Assembly: GCA_963842515.1 (NCBI GenBank)
Contig: CAWJGO010000005.1
Coordinates: forward strand, 62,001 to 126,000
Source: CADEED01 sp963842515
GTDB lineage: Bacteria; Pseudomonadota; Gammaproteobacteria; Steroidobacterales; Steroidobacteraceae
DNA length: 64,000 nt
Direction: 5' to 3'
Of the stretch, positions 7,726 to 15,841 are shown piece after piece (positions within the stretch are counted from its first letter, which is position 1; the number at the start of each line of letters is the position of its first letter). The notes under the pieces are model-generated. The model did not search any database, was not told the DNA's origin, and saw only the letters and a program-made list of their open reading frames with translations. The position numbers and the translations under genes were made by a program.

Positions 7726-8547
7726 ATGTCTTACCTGGCTCCATCGGAATTCGTCACCAAAATGGTCGACGCCGGCGAATCGAAGATTTTCATGTCGACT
7801 CGCGACACCCTCATCCGCGCGTACATGGCGGGAGCGATTCTCTGCCTCGCGGCGGCGTTCGCGGTGATGGTGAGCCAGCAGACCGGCTACCCCATCATCG
7901 GCGCCATCCTGTTCCCGGTCGGCTTCTGCATGTTGTACCTGCTGGGCTTCGATCTGGTCACTGGCGTGTTCGTGCTGTCGCCGCTCGCCTGGTTCGACAA
8001 GCGGCCCGGCGTGACGCTGGGTGGCGTGTTCCGCAACTGGGGCCTGGTGTTCTGCGGCAATTTCGCCGGCGCCTTCACGGTCGCGGTGCTCATGTCGATC
8101 ACCTATACCTTCGCCTTCACGGAGGAGCCGAGCGCGGTCGGAAAGGCCATCGCGGCGATCGGCGAGTCACGCACGATTGGTTATAAAGAGCATGGCGCGG
8201 CCGGAATGCTGACGCTGTTCATCCGCGGAGTGTTGTGCAACTGGATGGTCTCCACGGGTGTGGTGGGCGCGATGATTTCCACGTCGGTTCCCGGCAAGAT
8301 CCTCGCCATGTGGATGCCCATCATGGTGTTCTTCGCAATGACGTTCGAGCACTCGGTGGTGAACATGTTCCTGTTCCCCTCGGGAATCCTCATGGGCGCG
8401 AACTTCAACTGGGCCGACTACTTCATCTGGAACGAGATCCCCACGCTGGTCGGCAATATTGTTGGCGGCCTCGCGTTCACCGGCCTCACGCTGTATTCGA
8501 CGCACATGCGAACCGCTCCCAAACGCTCGCTCAAGATCGCGGCCTGA
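7726..8547 (+). CDS. Formate/nitrite transporter (FNT) family channel, NirC-like
   Basis: A 273-residue integral membrane protein with six predicted helices. FNT signatures are visible: LLGFDLVTGVFVLSPLAWFDKR in the first half, RGVLCNWMVSTGV for the helix break, and FEHSVVNMFLFP carrying the central pore histidine. Members move formate or nitrite as pentamers. Its place behind a nitrate ABC transporter favours nitrite, either uptake or relief of excess nitrite. GAGGAGG precedes ATG 7726. Confidence 0.87.
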   Translation: MSYLAPSEFVTKMVDAGESKIFMSTRDTLIRAYMAGAILCLAAAFAVMVSQQTGYPIIGAILFPVGFCMLYLLGFDLVTGVFVLSPLAWFDKRPGVTLGGVFRNWGLVFCGNFAGAFTVAVLMSITYTFAFTEEPSAVGKAIAAIGESRTIGYKEHGAAGMLTLFIRGVLCNWMVSTGVVGAMISTSVPGKILAMWMPIMVFFAMTFEHSVVNMFLFPSGILMGANFNWADYFIWNEIPTLVGNIVGGLAFTGLTLYSTHMRTAPKRSLKIAA

Positions 8548-8559
8548 AGCGGCATGATC

Positions 8560-8593
8560 GGGAACCTCGGGCCTTTCGCGGTCCGGGGTTCCC
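8560..8593 (+). terminator. Strong hairpin after the FNT gene (terminator-like, no clear U tract)
   Basis: A 14-bp stem (8560-8573 with 8580-8593, two G-T wobbles) closes a TTTCGC loop. It is followed by TATACTT, not a T run, so it may act as a weak terminator or a processing/stability element. TATACT at 8594-8599 resembles a -10 box only 9 nt before the next ATG, but no matching -35 box is visible. Confidence 0.5.
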
Positions 8594-8608
8594 TATACTT
8601 CGCGCGCC

Positions 8609-10336
8609 ATGTCCGGCCAGTTGAAAATTTCCTTCGGGCAGTATTCGGAGAAGGGTCGCAAGGAATCCAACCAGGATTTCCACGGGGCCTGCATTCCCGA
8701 AGAGCCGCAGCTGTCCGCCAAGGGCGTCGCGGTGGCCCTGGCCGACGGGATCAGCAGCAGCAGCGTCAGCCAGGTAGCCAGCCAGTCCGCGGTGCGGGTT
8801 TTTCTAGAAGATTACTACTGCACCTCGCCGGCGTTGTCGGTGAAGAAGTCCGCGCAGCAGGTGCTCATGGCGGTGAACTCCTGGCTCTATTCACAGACCC
8901 AGCAGAGCCCGTATCGCTACGAGAAAGATCGCGGGTACGTGTGCACGATGAGCGCGCTCGTGCTCAAGTCCACCACCGCGCACCTGTTCCACGCCGGCGA
9001 CGCGCGCATCTACCGCCTGCGTGACGGCAACTTCGAACAGCTGACCCACGATCACCGTATCCAGGTGTCGAGCGAGCAGAGTTATTTGAGTCGCGCACTC
9101 GGAATTCAGGCGCATCTCGACATCGACTATCAGGCGTCGCGGATGGAGCAGGGTGATGTCTTCGTGTTGGTCACTGACGGTGTGCACGAATTCGTGAGCT
9201 CGCGCGTCATGATCAATGCAATCCAGGATCACACGGATGATCTGGACTCGGCGGCGCGTCTGATTGCGCGCGAGGCATTCGACCGCGGCAGCGGTGACAA
9301 TCTCACGGCCATGATCGTGCGCGTCGATGCGATTCCGGCACAGAGCGCCAACGAAGTTCATCGGCAGCTCACGGAATTGCCATTCCCGCCCGCGCTCACG
9401 GCGCGCATGACGTTCGATGGCTTCACCATCGTGCGCGAGCTGCATTCGAGCAGCCGCAGCCACGTGTATCTCGCGAGCTACGACCCGGCCGCCGCGCCGG
9501 TGGTCATCAAGACGCTGGCCACCGAGCTGCAAAGCGACGTGGCGCACCTGGAAAGGTTTCTCATGGAGGATTGGGTCGCCCAGCGCATCAGCAATGCGCA
9601 CGTGGTGAAGGCGGCAGCGCGCGGCCGGCGCCGCAACTATCTATACACCGTCACCGAATTCATCGAAGGCCAGACCCTGCATCAATGGCTCATCGACCAT
9701 CCGAAGCCGTCGGTGGAAACGGTGCGCGGGCTCGTCGAGCAGATCGCGAATGGCCTGCTCGCGTTTCATCGCCTGGAGATGCTGCACCAGGACCTGCGGC
9801 CGCAGAACGTGATGATCGACGCCACGGGCACGGCGAAGATCATCGACTTCGGTGCGACCCGCGTGGCAGGCATCTCGGAGATCGATTCACCGCTCGAACG
9901 CAGCGAGCTGTTGGGCACGTTTCAGTACACGGCGCCGGAGTATTTCCTGGGCGAGAGCGGTACGCCGCGCTCGGACCTGTATTCCCTGGGGGTCGTGGCC
10001 TACCAGATGTTGTCCGGCCGCTTGCCGTTCGGCGCCGAGGTTCCCAAGGCCCGTACGCGCGCCGCGCAGCGCCAGCTGAAATATCGCTCGGTGCTCGACG
10101 ACGAGCGCGAGATCCCGGCATGGCTCGACGAGGTGCTGCGCAAGGCCACGCATCCGGATCCCGCCAGGCGTTACGAGGAACTGTCGGAATTCGTGTATGA
10201 CCTGCGCCATCCTAGCGAGGGATACCTGAACAGGACGCGTGCGCCGCTGCTGGAGCGGAATCCGGCGGCGTTCTGGAAAGGCGTGTCGCTGATCCTGGCG
10301 ACGATCATCGTGGCGTTGCTGGTGGGCGCCGGATAA
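8609..10336 (+). CDS. Fused PP2C-type phosphatase and Ser/Thr protein kinase with C-terminal membrane anchor
   Basis: A 575-residue protein. Residues 1-240 form a PPM/PP2C phosphatase with metal residues in ESNQDFHG (D23), ALADGIS (D46), LVTDGVHEF and GSGDNLTAM. Residues about 270-540 form a protein kinase with the VVIK lysine, DFG and APEYF, but HRD reads HQD in HQDLRPQNV and the glycine loop is degenerate (LHSSSRSHVYLA). A single membrane helix ends the protein (FWKGVSLILATIIVALLVG). A kinase gene sits beside the nitrate assimilation genes in Pseudomonas aeruginosa (PA1782 next to nirB/nasA), which supports a role in nitrate regulation; targets are unknown. Confidence 0.85.
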   Translation: MSGQLKISFGQYSEKGRKESNQDFHGACIPEEPQLSAKGVAVALADGISSSSVSQVASQSAVRVFLEDYYCTSPALSVKKSAQQVLMAVNSWLYSQTQQSPYRYEKDRGYVCTMSALVLKSTTAHLFHAGDARIYRLRDGNFEQLTHDHRIQVSSEQSYLSRALGIQAHLDIDYQASRMEQGDVFVLVTDGVHEFVSSRVMINAIQDHTDDLDSAARLIAREAFDRGSGDNLTAMIVRVDAIPAQSANEVHRQLTELPFPPALTARMTFDGFTIVRELHSSSRSHVYLASYDPAAAPVVIKTLATELQSDVAHLERFLMEDWVAQRISNAHVVKAAARGRRRNYLYTVTEFIEGQTLHQWLIDHPKPSVETVRGLVEQIANGLLAFHRLEMLHQDLRPQNVMIDATGTAKIIDFGATRVAGISEIDSPLERSELLGTFQYTAPEYFLGESGTPRSDLYSLGVVAYQMLSGRLPFGAEVPKARTRAAQRQLKYRSVLDDEREIPAWLDEVLRKATHPDPARRYEELSEFVYDLRHPSEGYLNRTRAPLLERNPAAFWKGVSLILATIIVALLVGAG

Positions 10337-10790
10337 GGGTCCATCGTTTTCAGCCCTCATCGGTTGTCTCCCATGCCACTCTATATATGAGGTGTCGGCG
10401 GAGACGTGGACAGGCCCCAGATTGGCGGCTTCCAGGGGTCCATGAACGACAACCCGATGATATTTAACAAAAAGCGCGGAATCCGCTGTTTGGCTCGCCC
10501 TACCTGCAGCGCGTGCCTCCTGCCGCAGGCGAACTTCGGCTTGCGGCGTTTGGGGTCGCTGCATATACTGCGCGCCCTTCGCGTGGGTCCCGGCATTGCC
10601 GTCAGTCCCAAGCGATTGATTTCCAGCGAAATCGGGCGAGGTTGGGCGAGCCGTCGAAGCTCCAAACCCAAGACCACTCGAGCTTCGCGGCGCAAATTCT
10701 TGCCGCCGCGTCTCTCCAGTGTTCCCTCGTTAGACCTAGCTACACCGCGGACCACCAATCGAAGTGGTCTGCAGGAACGAGAGGATAGTC
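10337..10790 (+). other. 454-bp intergenic region: long leader of the ribosomal operon, no rpsJ
   Basis: No convincing gene lies here. It contains the sigma70 promoter at 10541-10569 and then about 210 nt of untranslated leader up to rplC. In most gammaproteobacteria rpsJ (S10) would occupy this position; no S10-like translation is found in any frame. Short open frames here are unsupported. Confidence 0.7.
10541..10569 (+). promoter_or_regulatory. Sigma70 promoter of the ribosomal protein operon with GC-rich discriminator
   Basis: TTGCGG (10541-10546), a 17-bp spacer and TATACT (10564-10569). The -10 is followed directly by GCGCGCCC, a GC-rich discriminator of the kind found at stringently controlled ribosomal promoters repressed by ppGpp/DksA. 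Predicted start is near 10576. Confidence 0.7.
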
Positions 10791-11504
10791 ATGAGCGTTG
10801 CTCTTATCGGCCGCAAGGCCGGCATGACCCGCATCTTCACGGATGCGGGCGAGACGGTTCCGGTAACCGTCATCGAGGTGCTGCCAAACCGCATCACTCA
10901 AGTGAAATCCGTCGACAAAGACGGGTATCGCGCCATCCAGGTGTCCTTCGGCAAGAAGCGGCCGCAGCTGCTGTCGAAGGCTGCCGCGGGTCACTATGCC
11001 AAGGCGAATGTCGAGCCGGGCAAGTCGCTGGTCGAATTCCGACTCACCGAAAAAGAAATTGCGGATCTCGCCGTCGGCGGCGAATTCAAAGCCGGCATCT
11101 TCGAAGCAGGCGCCATTGTCGATGTCACCGGGACCACCATCGGCAAAGGCTTCGCCGGCACGATGAAGCGTCACAACTTCGCCGGCCACCATGCGTCGCA
11201 CGGTGTCTCCGTGTCGCACAGAACGCCTGGCTCCATCGGCCAGCGCCAGACCCCGGGCCGCGTGTTCCAGGGCAAGCGCATGTCCGGCCACATGGGTGTA
11301 GTGCGGCGCACGGTCGAAAATCTGAAAGTGGTCGAGATCGATGTCGAGCGCAACCTGCTGCTGATTCGCGGCGCCGTTCCGGGTGCTGAAGGCGGCCAGG
11401 TCATCGTGCGTCCGTCGGTGAAGGCTGCGGCCCAGAAGAATCGCAAGAGGATTGCGCCGGCCAAGGCCCAGGGTGCCAAGCCCGCAACGACGGCCAAGAA
11501 ATAA
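10791..11504 (+). CDS. rplC: 50S ribosomal protein L3
   Basis: 237 residues. The N-terminal GRKAGMTRIF and the central loop with HRTPGSIGQRQTPGRVFQGKRMSGHMG are diagnostic; the loop reaches the peptidyl-transferase centre, and its glutamine is the PrmB methylation site in E. coli. ATG 10791 is chosen over upstream frames because it has AGGA at 10782-10785 and gives the standard N-terminus. About 25 extra residues rich in Lys and Ala extend the C-terminus beyond the usual length of about 209. Confidence 0.97.
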   Translation: MSVALIGRKAGMTRIFTDAGETVPVTVIEVLPNRITQVKSVDKDGYRAIQVSFGKKRPQLLSKAAAGHYAKANVEPGKSLVEFRLTEKEIADLAVGGEFKAGIFEAGAIVDVTGTTIGKGFAGTMKRHNFAGHHASHGVSVSHRTPGSIGQRQTPGRVFQGKRMSGHMGVVRRTVENLKVVEIDVERNLLLIRGAVPGAEGGQVIVRPSVKAAAQKNRKRIAPAKAQGAKPATTAKK

Positions 11505-11515
11505 GCGGTGCCAAC

Positions 11516-12121
11516 ATGAAACTCAAAGTCATCAATGGTGGCGCCGAGCTGGCGGTTTCCGATGAAACCTTCGGCAAGGAATTCAACCAGTCGCTCGTGC
11601 ACCAGGTCGTCACGGCATACCGCAACGGCGGTCGCGCCGGCACCAAGGCGCAGCTGACCAAGGCCGAAGTGCGTGGCGGTGGCCGCAAACCGCGTCCGCA
11701 GAAAGGCGGCGGTACGTCGCGCGCCGGCTCGACCCGTTCGCCCATCTGGGTCGGCGGTGGCCGGGCATTTGCCGCCAAGCCGCGCGATTTCGCGCAGAAA
11801 GTGAACAAGAAGATGTATCGCGGCGCAATCCAGTCGATGCTCTCGGAGCTCGTGCGCCAGGATCGCCTGATCGTCACGCAGGCCTTCACGGTCGACGCGC
11901 CCAAGACCAAGCTGGTGGCCGCCGAGCTCAAGAAGTTAGGCCTCGAGAAAGTGCTCATCATCGTCGAGGGCATCGACGAAAAGCTGTTCCTCGGCGCCCG
12001 TAACCTGCCGCACGTCGAAGTGCTGCCGGTCGCCATGCTGAACCCGCTTTCGCTCGTGAGCTACGACAAGGTGCTCATGACCGTCGGCGCCGTGAAACTC
12101 ATCGAGGAGCGTCTGCAATGA
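11516..12121 (+). CDS. rplD: 50S ribosomal protein L4
   Basis: 201 residues. The extended exit-tunnel loop (GGGRKPRPQKGGGTSRAGS, about 61-79) and the C-terminal Rossmann-like fold (KVLIIVEGIDEKLFLGARN) mark L4. In E. coli L4 also represses the S10 operon by binding its leader. It starts 11 nt after rplC and overlaps rplW by ATGA. Confidence 0.97.
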   Translation: MKLKVINGGAELAVSDETFGKEFNQSLVHQVVTAYRNGGRAGTKAQLTKAEVRGGGRKPRPQKGGGTSRAGSTRSPIWVGGGRAFAAKPRDFAQKVNKKMYRGAIQSMLSELVRQDRLIVTQAFTVDAPKTKLVAAELKKLGLEKVLIIVEGIDEKLFLGARNLPHVEVLPVAMLNPLSLVSYDKVLMTVGAVKLIEERLQ

Positions 12122-12573
12122 GCGCCCAGAAAGCAGACAAGCAGGCCGAAAAAGCCCCCAAGGCTCCAAAAGTGGAGGCGGCGCCGGCTGAAAAGCCCGC
12201 CAAGGTCGCGAAGGCCAAGACCGCCAAGGTCAAGAAAGTGGTCGACATCAAGGATGCGCCCAAGAGGGTGGCGAGCCCCGAGCGGTTGATCAACATCCTG
12301 CTCGCGCCGCACATCACCGAAAAAACGTCGCTCGCGATGCAGAACAACAATTCGTACGCGTTCCGCGTGCTGCGTGAATCGACCAAGCCGGAAATCAAGG
12401 CCGCGGTCGAGCTCATGTTCGGCGTGAAGGTCGCCAACGTGAACGTGGTGAACGAGACCGGCAAGACGCGCCGCCTCGGCAAGGTCCAGGGCCGTACGCA
12501 GGACATCAAGAAAGCTTACGTTCGCCTGGCCCCGGGCCAGACGATCGACTACGAAGCCAAATTGAAAGCCTAA
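12118..12573 (+). CDS. rplW: 50S ribosomal protein L23 with long Ala/Lys N-terminal extension
   Basis: 151 residues against about 100 in E. coli. The conserved fold begins near residue 56 (ERLINILLAPHITEKTS) and includes YAFRVLRESTKPEIKAAVELMFGVKV. The first roughly 50 residues are low-complexity Ala/Lys/Pro. L23 sits at the tunnel exit and docks trigger factor and SRP. The start at 12118 is fixed by the ATGA overlap with rplD, so the extension is likely translated. Confidence 0.95.
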   Translation: MSAQKADKQAEKAPKAPKVEAAPAEKPAKVAKAKTAKVKKVVDIKDAPKRVASPERLINILLAPHITEKTSLAMQNNNSYAFRVLRESTKPEIKAAVELMFGVKVANVNVVNETGKTRRLGKVQGRTQDIKKAYVRLAPGQTIDYEAKLKA

Positions 12574-12582
12574 GGTTTAGAC

Positions 12583-13419
12583 ATGCCAGTCATCAAAATG
12601 AAGCCGACTTCCCCCGGCACGCGCTTTGTCGTCAAGATCGACAAATCGCATTTGTGGAAGGGCGGTCCGCACGAGCCGTTGGTCGTCAAGCAGACGCGCC
12701 ACTCCGGCCGTAACAACGTTGGCCGCATCACCACGCGCCACCAGGGCGCCGGCACGTACCACAAGTACCGCATCATCGACTTCAAGCGCGACAAGGACGG
12801 CATCAAGGGCGTGGTCGAGCGCCTCGAGCACGATCCGAACCGCACCAGCCACATCGCGTTGATCAAGTACGCCGATGGCGAGCGCCGTTACATCCTCGCC
12901 ACCAAGGGCATGGCTCCTGGTGACGAAGTGCGCTCGGGCGCGGACTCGCCGATCAAGAACGGCAATTCGATGCAGCTGCGCCACATTCCGGTGGGCTCAA
13001 TCGTGCACAACATCGAGTTGAAGCCCGGCAAGGGTGGTCAGATGGCGCGCAGTGCCGGCAACTCCGCGAGCTTTACGGCGCGCGAAGGCATCTATGCCAC
13101 GTTGCGCCTGAAGAGCGGCGAGAGCCGCAAGGTGCACGTCGACTGTCGCGCCACGATCGGCGAAGTGTCGAACGACGAGCACAACCTGCGCGTGTACGGC
13201 AAGGCCGGCGCCAAGCGTTGGCTCGGCATCCGTCCGACGGTGCGTGGCCAGGCCATGAACCCGGTCGACCACCCGCACGGCGGTGGCGAAGGCAAGTCCG
13301 GACAGGGCAACCCGCACCCGGTGAGCCCATGGGGCCAGAATGCCAAGGGCTTGAAGACGCGCCGCAATAAACGCACGACCAGCATGATCGTGCAGCGTCG
13401 CCAGAACCGAATTCGTTAA
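12583..13419 (+). CDS. rplB: 50S ribosomal protein L2
   Basis: 278 residues, standard length. RGQAMNPVDHPHGGGEG near the C-terminus contains the highly conserved histidine near the peptidyl-transferase centre, and the N-terminal half has the KQTRHSGRNNVGRITTRHQGAG RNA-binding block. It starts 9 nt after rplW. Confidence 0.97.
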   Translation: MPVIKMKPTSPGTRFVVKIDKSHLWKGGPHEPLVVKQTRHSGRNNVGRITTRHQGAGTYHKYRIIDFKRDKDGIKGVVERLEHDPNRTSHIALIKYADGERRYILATKGMAPGDEVRSGADSPIKNGNSMQLRHIPVGSIVHNIELKPGKGGQMARSAGNSASFTAREGIYATLRLKSGESRKVHVDCRATIGEVSNDEHNLRVYGKAGAKRWLGIRPTVRGQAMNPVDHPHGGGEGKSGQGNPHPVSPWGQNAKGLKTRRNKRTTSMIVQRRQNRIR

Positions 13420-13430
13420 GAGGATCTGCC

Positions 13431-13712
13431 ATGCCTCGTTCACTCAAAAAAGGCCCGTTCGTCGATCTTCACCTGTTGAAGAAAGTCGAGACGGCCTCCG
13501 CCAAGGGCGACCGCAAGCCGATCAAGACCTGGTCGCGCCGCTCGATGGTCATTCCCGACATGGTCGGCCTCACGATCGCCGTGCACAACGGGCGTCAGCA
13601 CATCCCGGTGCTCATCACCGAGAACATGGTCGGACACAAGCTGGGCGAGTTCTCGCCGACGCGCACCTTCAAGGCGCACTCGGGCGACAAGAAGGTCGAG
13701 GCGTCAGCATGA
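13431..13712 (+). CDS. rpsS: 30S ribosomal protein S19
   Basis: 93 residues starting MPRSLKKGPFVDLHLLKK, with RRSMVIPDMVGLTIAVHNG and HKLGEFSPTRTFKAHSGD, all typical of S19 in the 30S head. AGAGGA precedes the ATG. An unusually long, structured gap of 91 bp follows before rplV. Confidence 0.97.
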   Translation: MPRSLKKGPFVDLHLLKKVETASAKGDRKPIKTWSRRSMVIPDMVGLTIAVHNGRQHIPVLITENMVGHKLGEFSPTRTFKAHSGDKKVEASA

Positions 13713-13726
13713 GCATTCTTTCTTCT

Positions 13727-13743
13727 CGGCGCGTTTCGCGCCG
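13727..13743 (+). promoter_or_regulatory. Hairpin 1 in the rpsS-rplV spacer
   Basis: A perfect 7-bp stem (CGGCGCG/CGCGCCG) with a TTT loop. No T run follows, so it does not look like an intrinsic terminator; RNA processing or binding of a regulatory protein are possible. Confidence 0.55.
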
Positions 13744-13751
13744 CCAGATGG

Positions 13752-13779
13752 ACGCGGTTCGCGTTTCGCGAATCCGCGT
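13752..13779 (+). promoter_or_regulatory. Hairpin 2 in the rpsS-rplV spacer
   Basis: A 12-bp stem (13752-13763 with 13767-13779, one bulged T) around a TTT loop, just upstream of the GGAGG ribosome-binding site (about 13792-13796) of rplV. Two adjacent GC hairpins inside an otherwise tightly packed operon are unusual. Confidence 0.55.
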
Positions 13780-13803
13780 TAATTTCCGGCCGGAGGCCGC
13801 GTA

Positions 13804-14148
13804 ATGGAAGCGACAGCTAAGCTCAAGTACGCGCGCATCTCGCCGCAGAAGTGCCGCCTGGTGGCCGACACCGTGCGCGGCGCGGAAGCGTCCAAGGCGC
13901 TCAACACGCTCAAGTTCATGCCGAAGAAAGGCGCCGACCTCATCTACAAGGTGTTGTGGTCGGCCGTCGAGAACGCGCAGAACAATAAGGGCGCGGACGT
14001 GGACGACCTCAAGATCACTAAGATCCACGTGGACGAAGCTCCGCAGTTGAAGCGCTTCGCCGCCCGCGCCAAGGGCCGCGGCACGCGCATCGTCAAACGC
14101 AACAGTCATATCACTGTCGTCGTCGGCGACGGCAAGAAGGACGAGTAA
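13804..14148 (+). CDS. rplV: 50S ribosomal protein L22
   Basis: 114 residues. The N-terminus KYARISPQKCRLVADTVRG, ENAQNNKGADVDDLKI and the tunnel beta-hairpin RFAARAKGRGTRIVKRNSHITVVV identify L22. The GGAGG site 7 nt upstream supports ATG 13804. Its stop is 3 nt before rpsC. Confidence 0.97.
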   Translation: MEATAKLKYARISPQKCRLVADTVRGAEASKALNTLKFMPKKGADLIYKVLWSAVENAQNNKGADVDDLKITKIHVDEAPQLKRFAARAKGRGTRIVKRNSHITVVVGDGKKDE

Positions 14149-14151
14149 GTC

Positions 14152-14901
14152 ATGGGTCAAAAGGTAAATCCATTTGCCATTCGCCTTGGCATCACCCGTG
14201 ACTGGGTTTCCAAGTGGTACGCGAACAAGAAGCAGTTCCCGATCCAGGTGCACACCGATTTCCGCGTGCGTGAGTTCCTCAAGAAGAAACTCGCCGACGC
14301 GTCCGTCAGCCGCATCCTCATCGACCGCGCCGCCAAGCGCGTCAACATCACGATCCAGACCGCACGTCCCGGCATCGTGATCGGCAAGAAGGGCGAGGAC
14401 ATCGAGAAATTGCGCGCCGAGACGGCCAAGATGCTCAAGCTGCCGTCGACCGACGTGCGCCTGAACATTTCGGAAATTCGTAAACCCGAGCTCGATGCGC
14501 AGCTCGTGGCCGATGGCATTGCCCAGCAGATCGAAAAGCGCGTGATGTTCCGCCGCGCCATGAAGCGCGCCGTGATGAGCACCATGCGTTCGGGCGCGCT
14601 CGGCGTGAAGGTCCGCCTCTCCGGCCGCCTGAACGGCTCGGAAATCGCGCGCACGGAATGGGCCCGCGAAGGCCGCGTGCCGCTGCACACCTTCCGTGCT
14701 GACATCGACTACGGTCTGGGCGAAGCCCGCACGACCTACGGCGTGATCGGCGTCAAGGTCTGGATCTTCAAGGGCGAAGTGTTCGACAAGGCCGAGCTCG
14801 CCGCACAGGACGCGTTTGTCGAAGCCGCCCAGGCCGCGCAAGGCGCCGCCGCGAATGCAGCTGCTGCTGCCGCGGCTCCGGTCACAACACCGGCTGCCTA
14901 A
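14152..14901 (+). CDS. rpsC: 30S ribosomal protein S3 with Ala-rich C-terminal tail
   Basis: 249 residues (E. coli 233). The start MGQKVNPFAIRLGI, the KH domain with PGIVIGKKGEDIEKLR and the mRNA-entry block GRLNGSEIARTEWAREGRVPLHT identify S3. The last 25 or so residues are almost pure Ala, with Val, Thr and Pro. Confidence 0.97.
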   Translation: MGQKVNPFAIRLGITRDWVSKWYANKKQFPIQVHTDFRVREFLKKKLADASVSRILIDRAAKRVNITIQTARPGIVIGKKGEDIEKLRAETAKMLKLPSTDVRLNISEIRKPELDAQLVADGIAQQIEKRVMFRRAMKRAVMSTMRSGALGVKVRLSGRLNGSEIARTEWAREGRVPLHTFRADIDYGLGEARTTYGVIGVKVWIFKGEVFDKAELAAQDAFVEAAQAAQGAAANAAAAAAAPVTTPAA

Positions 14902-14916
14902 CAAGGTCAACTATTT

Positions 14917-15336
14917 ATGTCCATGCTACAGCCCAAGCGCACCAAGTATCGCAAGCAGTTCAAGGGAACGAACACCGGCCTCGCCCATCGCGGCAGCCAC
15001 GTGGCGTTCGGTGAATTCGGCTTGAAGGCGACCAGCCGCGCGCGCATGACTGCGCGTGAAATCGAAGCGGCGCGCCGCGCCATGACTCGATACGTAAAAC
15101 GCGGCGGTCAGGTGTGGAACCGCGTGTTCCCCGATGTGCCGGTGACCAAGAAGCCCCTCGAAGTCCGCATGGGCTCGGGCAAGGGCAACGTCGAATACTG
15201 GGTCGCGAAAGTGCAGCCCGGCAAGGTTCTGTTCGAGATCGAAGGCGTCGATGAAGCCACGGCGCGCGAAGCGTTCCGCCTGGCGAGCGCCAAGCTCTCG
15301 GTGTCCACCATGTTCGTGAAACGGCAGGTGCGTTGA
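14917..15336 (+). CDS. rplP: 50S ribosomal protein L16
   Basis: 139 residues. LQPKRTKYRKQFKG and VPVTKKPLEVRMGSGKGNVEYWVA are signature blocks of L16, which helps position A-site tRNA. ATG 14917 fits the AAGG site spacing best; ATG 14923 would give the more usual MLQPKRT start. Its stop shares a base with the rpmC start (TGATG). Confidence 0.96.
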   Translation: MSMLQPKRTKYRKQFKGTNTGLAHRGSHVAFGEFGLKATSRARMTAREIEAARRAMTRYVKRGGQVWNRVFPDVPVTKKPLEVRMGSGKGNVEYWVAKVQPGKVLFEIEGVDEATAREAFRLASAKLSVSTMFVKRQVR

Positions 15337-15554
15337 TGAGCGCCAAAGATCTACGCGCGAAGGATTCCAGTGACCTGCAGGGCGAGCTGATCAAGCTCCG
15401 CCGCGAGCAGTTCTCGCTGCGCATGCAGGCGGCCAGCGGCCAGGCCGTGAAGTCTTCGGACTTCGGCAAGGTCAAGAGAAGCATCGCGCGCGTGAAGACC
15501 GTGATGACCGAGAAACTTTCCTCTGCGAAGGCAGCGGCTGGAGCGAAGAAATGA
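15336..15554 (+). CDS. rpmC: 50S ribosomal protein L29
   Basis: 72 residues. MSAKDLRAKDSSDLQGELIKLRREQFSLRMQ is the two-helix L29 fold near the tunnel exit. ATG 15336 overlaps the L16 stop by one base; an in-frame TTG one codon upstream is less likely. It ends in a short AAAGAKK tail. Confidence 0.95.
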   Translation: MSAKDLRAKDSSDLQGELIKLRREQFSLRMQAASGQAVKSSDFGKVKRSIARVKTVMTEKLSSAKAAAGAKK

Positions 15555-15841
15555 GCACCGAACAAGTTAGCGAAATCAAAGCTGAGACCAAGGGTGCACG
15601 CACGCTCACCGGCAAAGTCGTGAGCAACAAGATGAACAAGACGGTCGCCGTCGAAATCGAGCGTCTCATCAAGCATCCACGTTACGGCAAGTACATCCGC
15701 CGCACGACCAAGCTGCTGGCGCATGACGAGAACAACGAATCGCGCGAAGGCGACGTCGTGATGATCTCGCCGTGCCGCCCGATGTCGCGCCACAAGTCGT
15801 GGAAGGTCGTGTCGGTCGTCGAGAAGGCGAACGCGCAATGA
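15551..15841 (+). CDS. rpsQ: 30S ribosomal protein S17
   Basis: 96 residues. LTGKVVSNKMNKTVAVEIER and GDVVMISPCRPMSRHKSWKVV match the S17 OB fold that binds the 5' domain of 16S rRNA. Overlaps rpmC and rplN by 4 nt (ATGA) on both sides. Confidence 0.96.
   Translation: MSTEQVSEIKAETKGARTLTGKVVSNKMNKTVAVEIERLIKHPRYGKYIRRTTKLLAHDENNESREGDVVMISPCRPMSRHKSWKVVSVVEKANAQ

Noticed and set aside
10406..11389. Open frame spanning the ribosomal leader and the start of rplC
   Set aside because: Runs out of frame through rplC, lacks a ribosome-binding site and resembles no protein, including S10.
13669..14910. 413-codon minus-strand frame across rplV and rpsC
   Set aside because: Covers two certain ribosomal genes on the other strand and has no recognisable domain.
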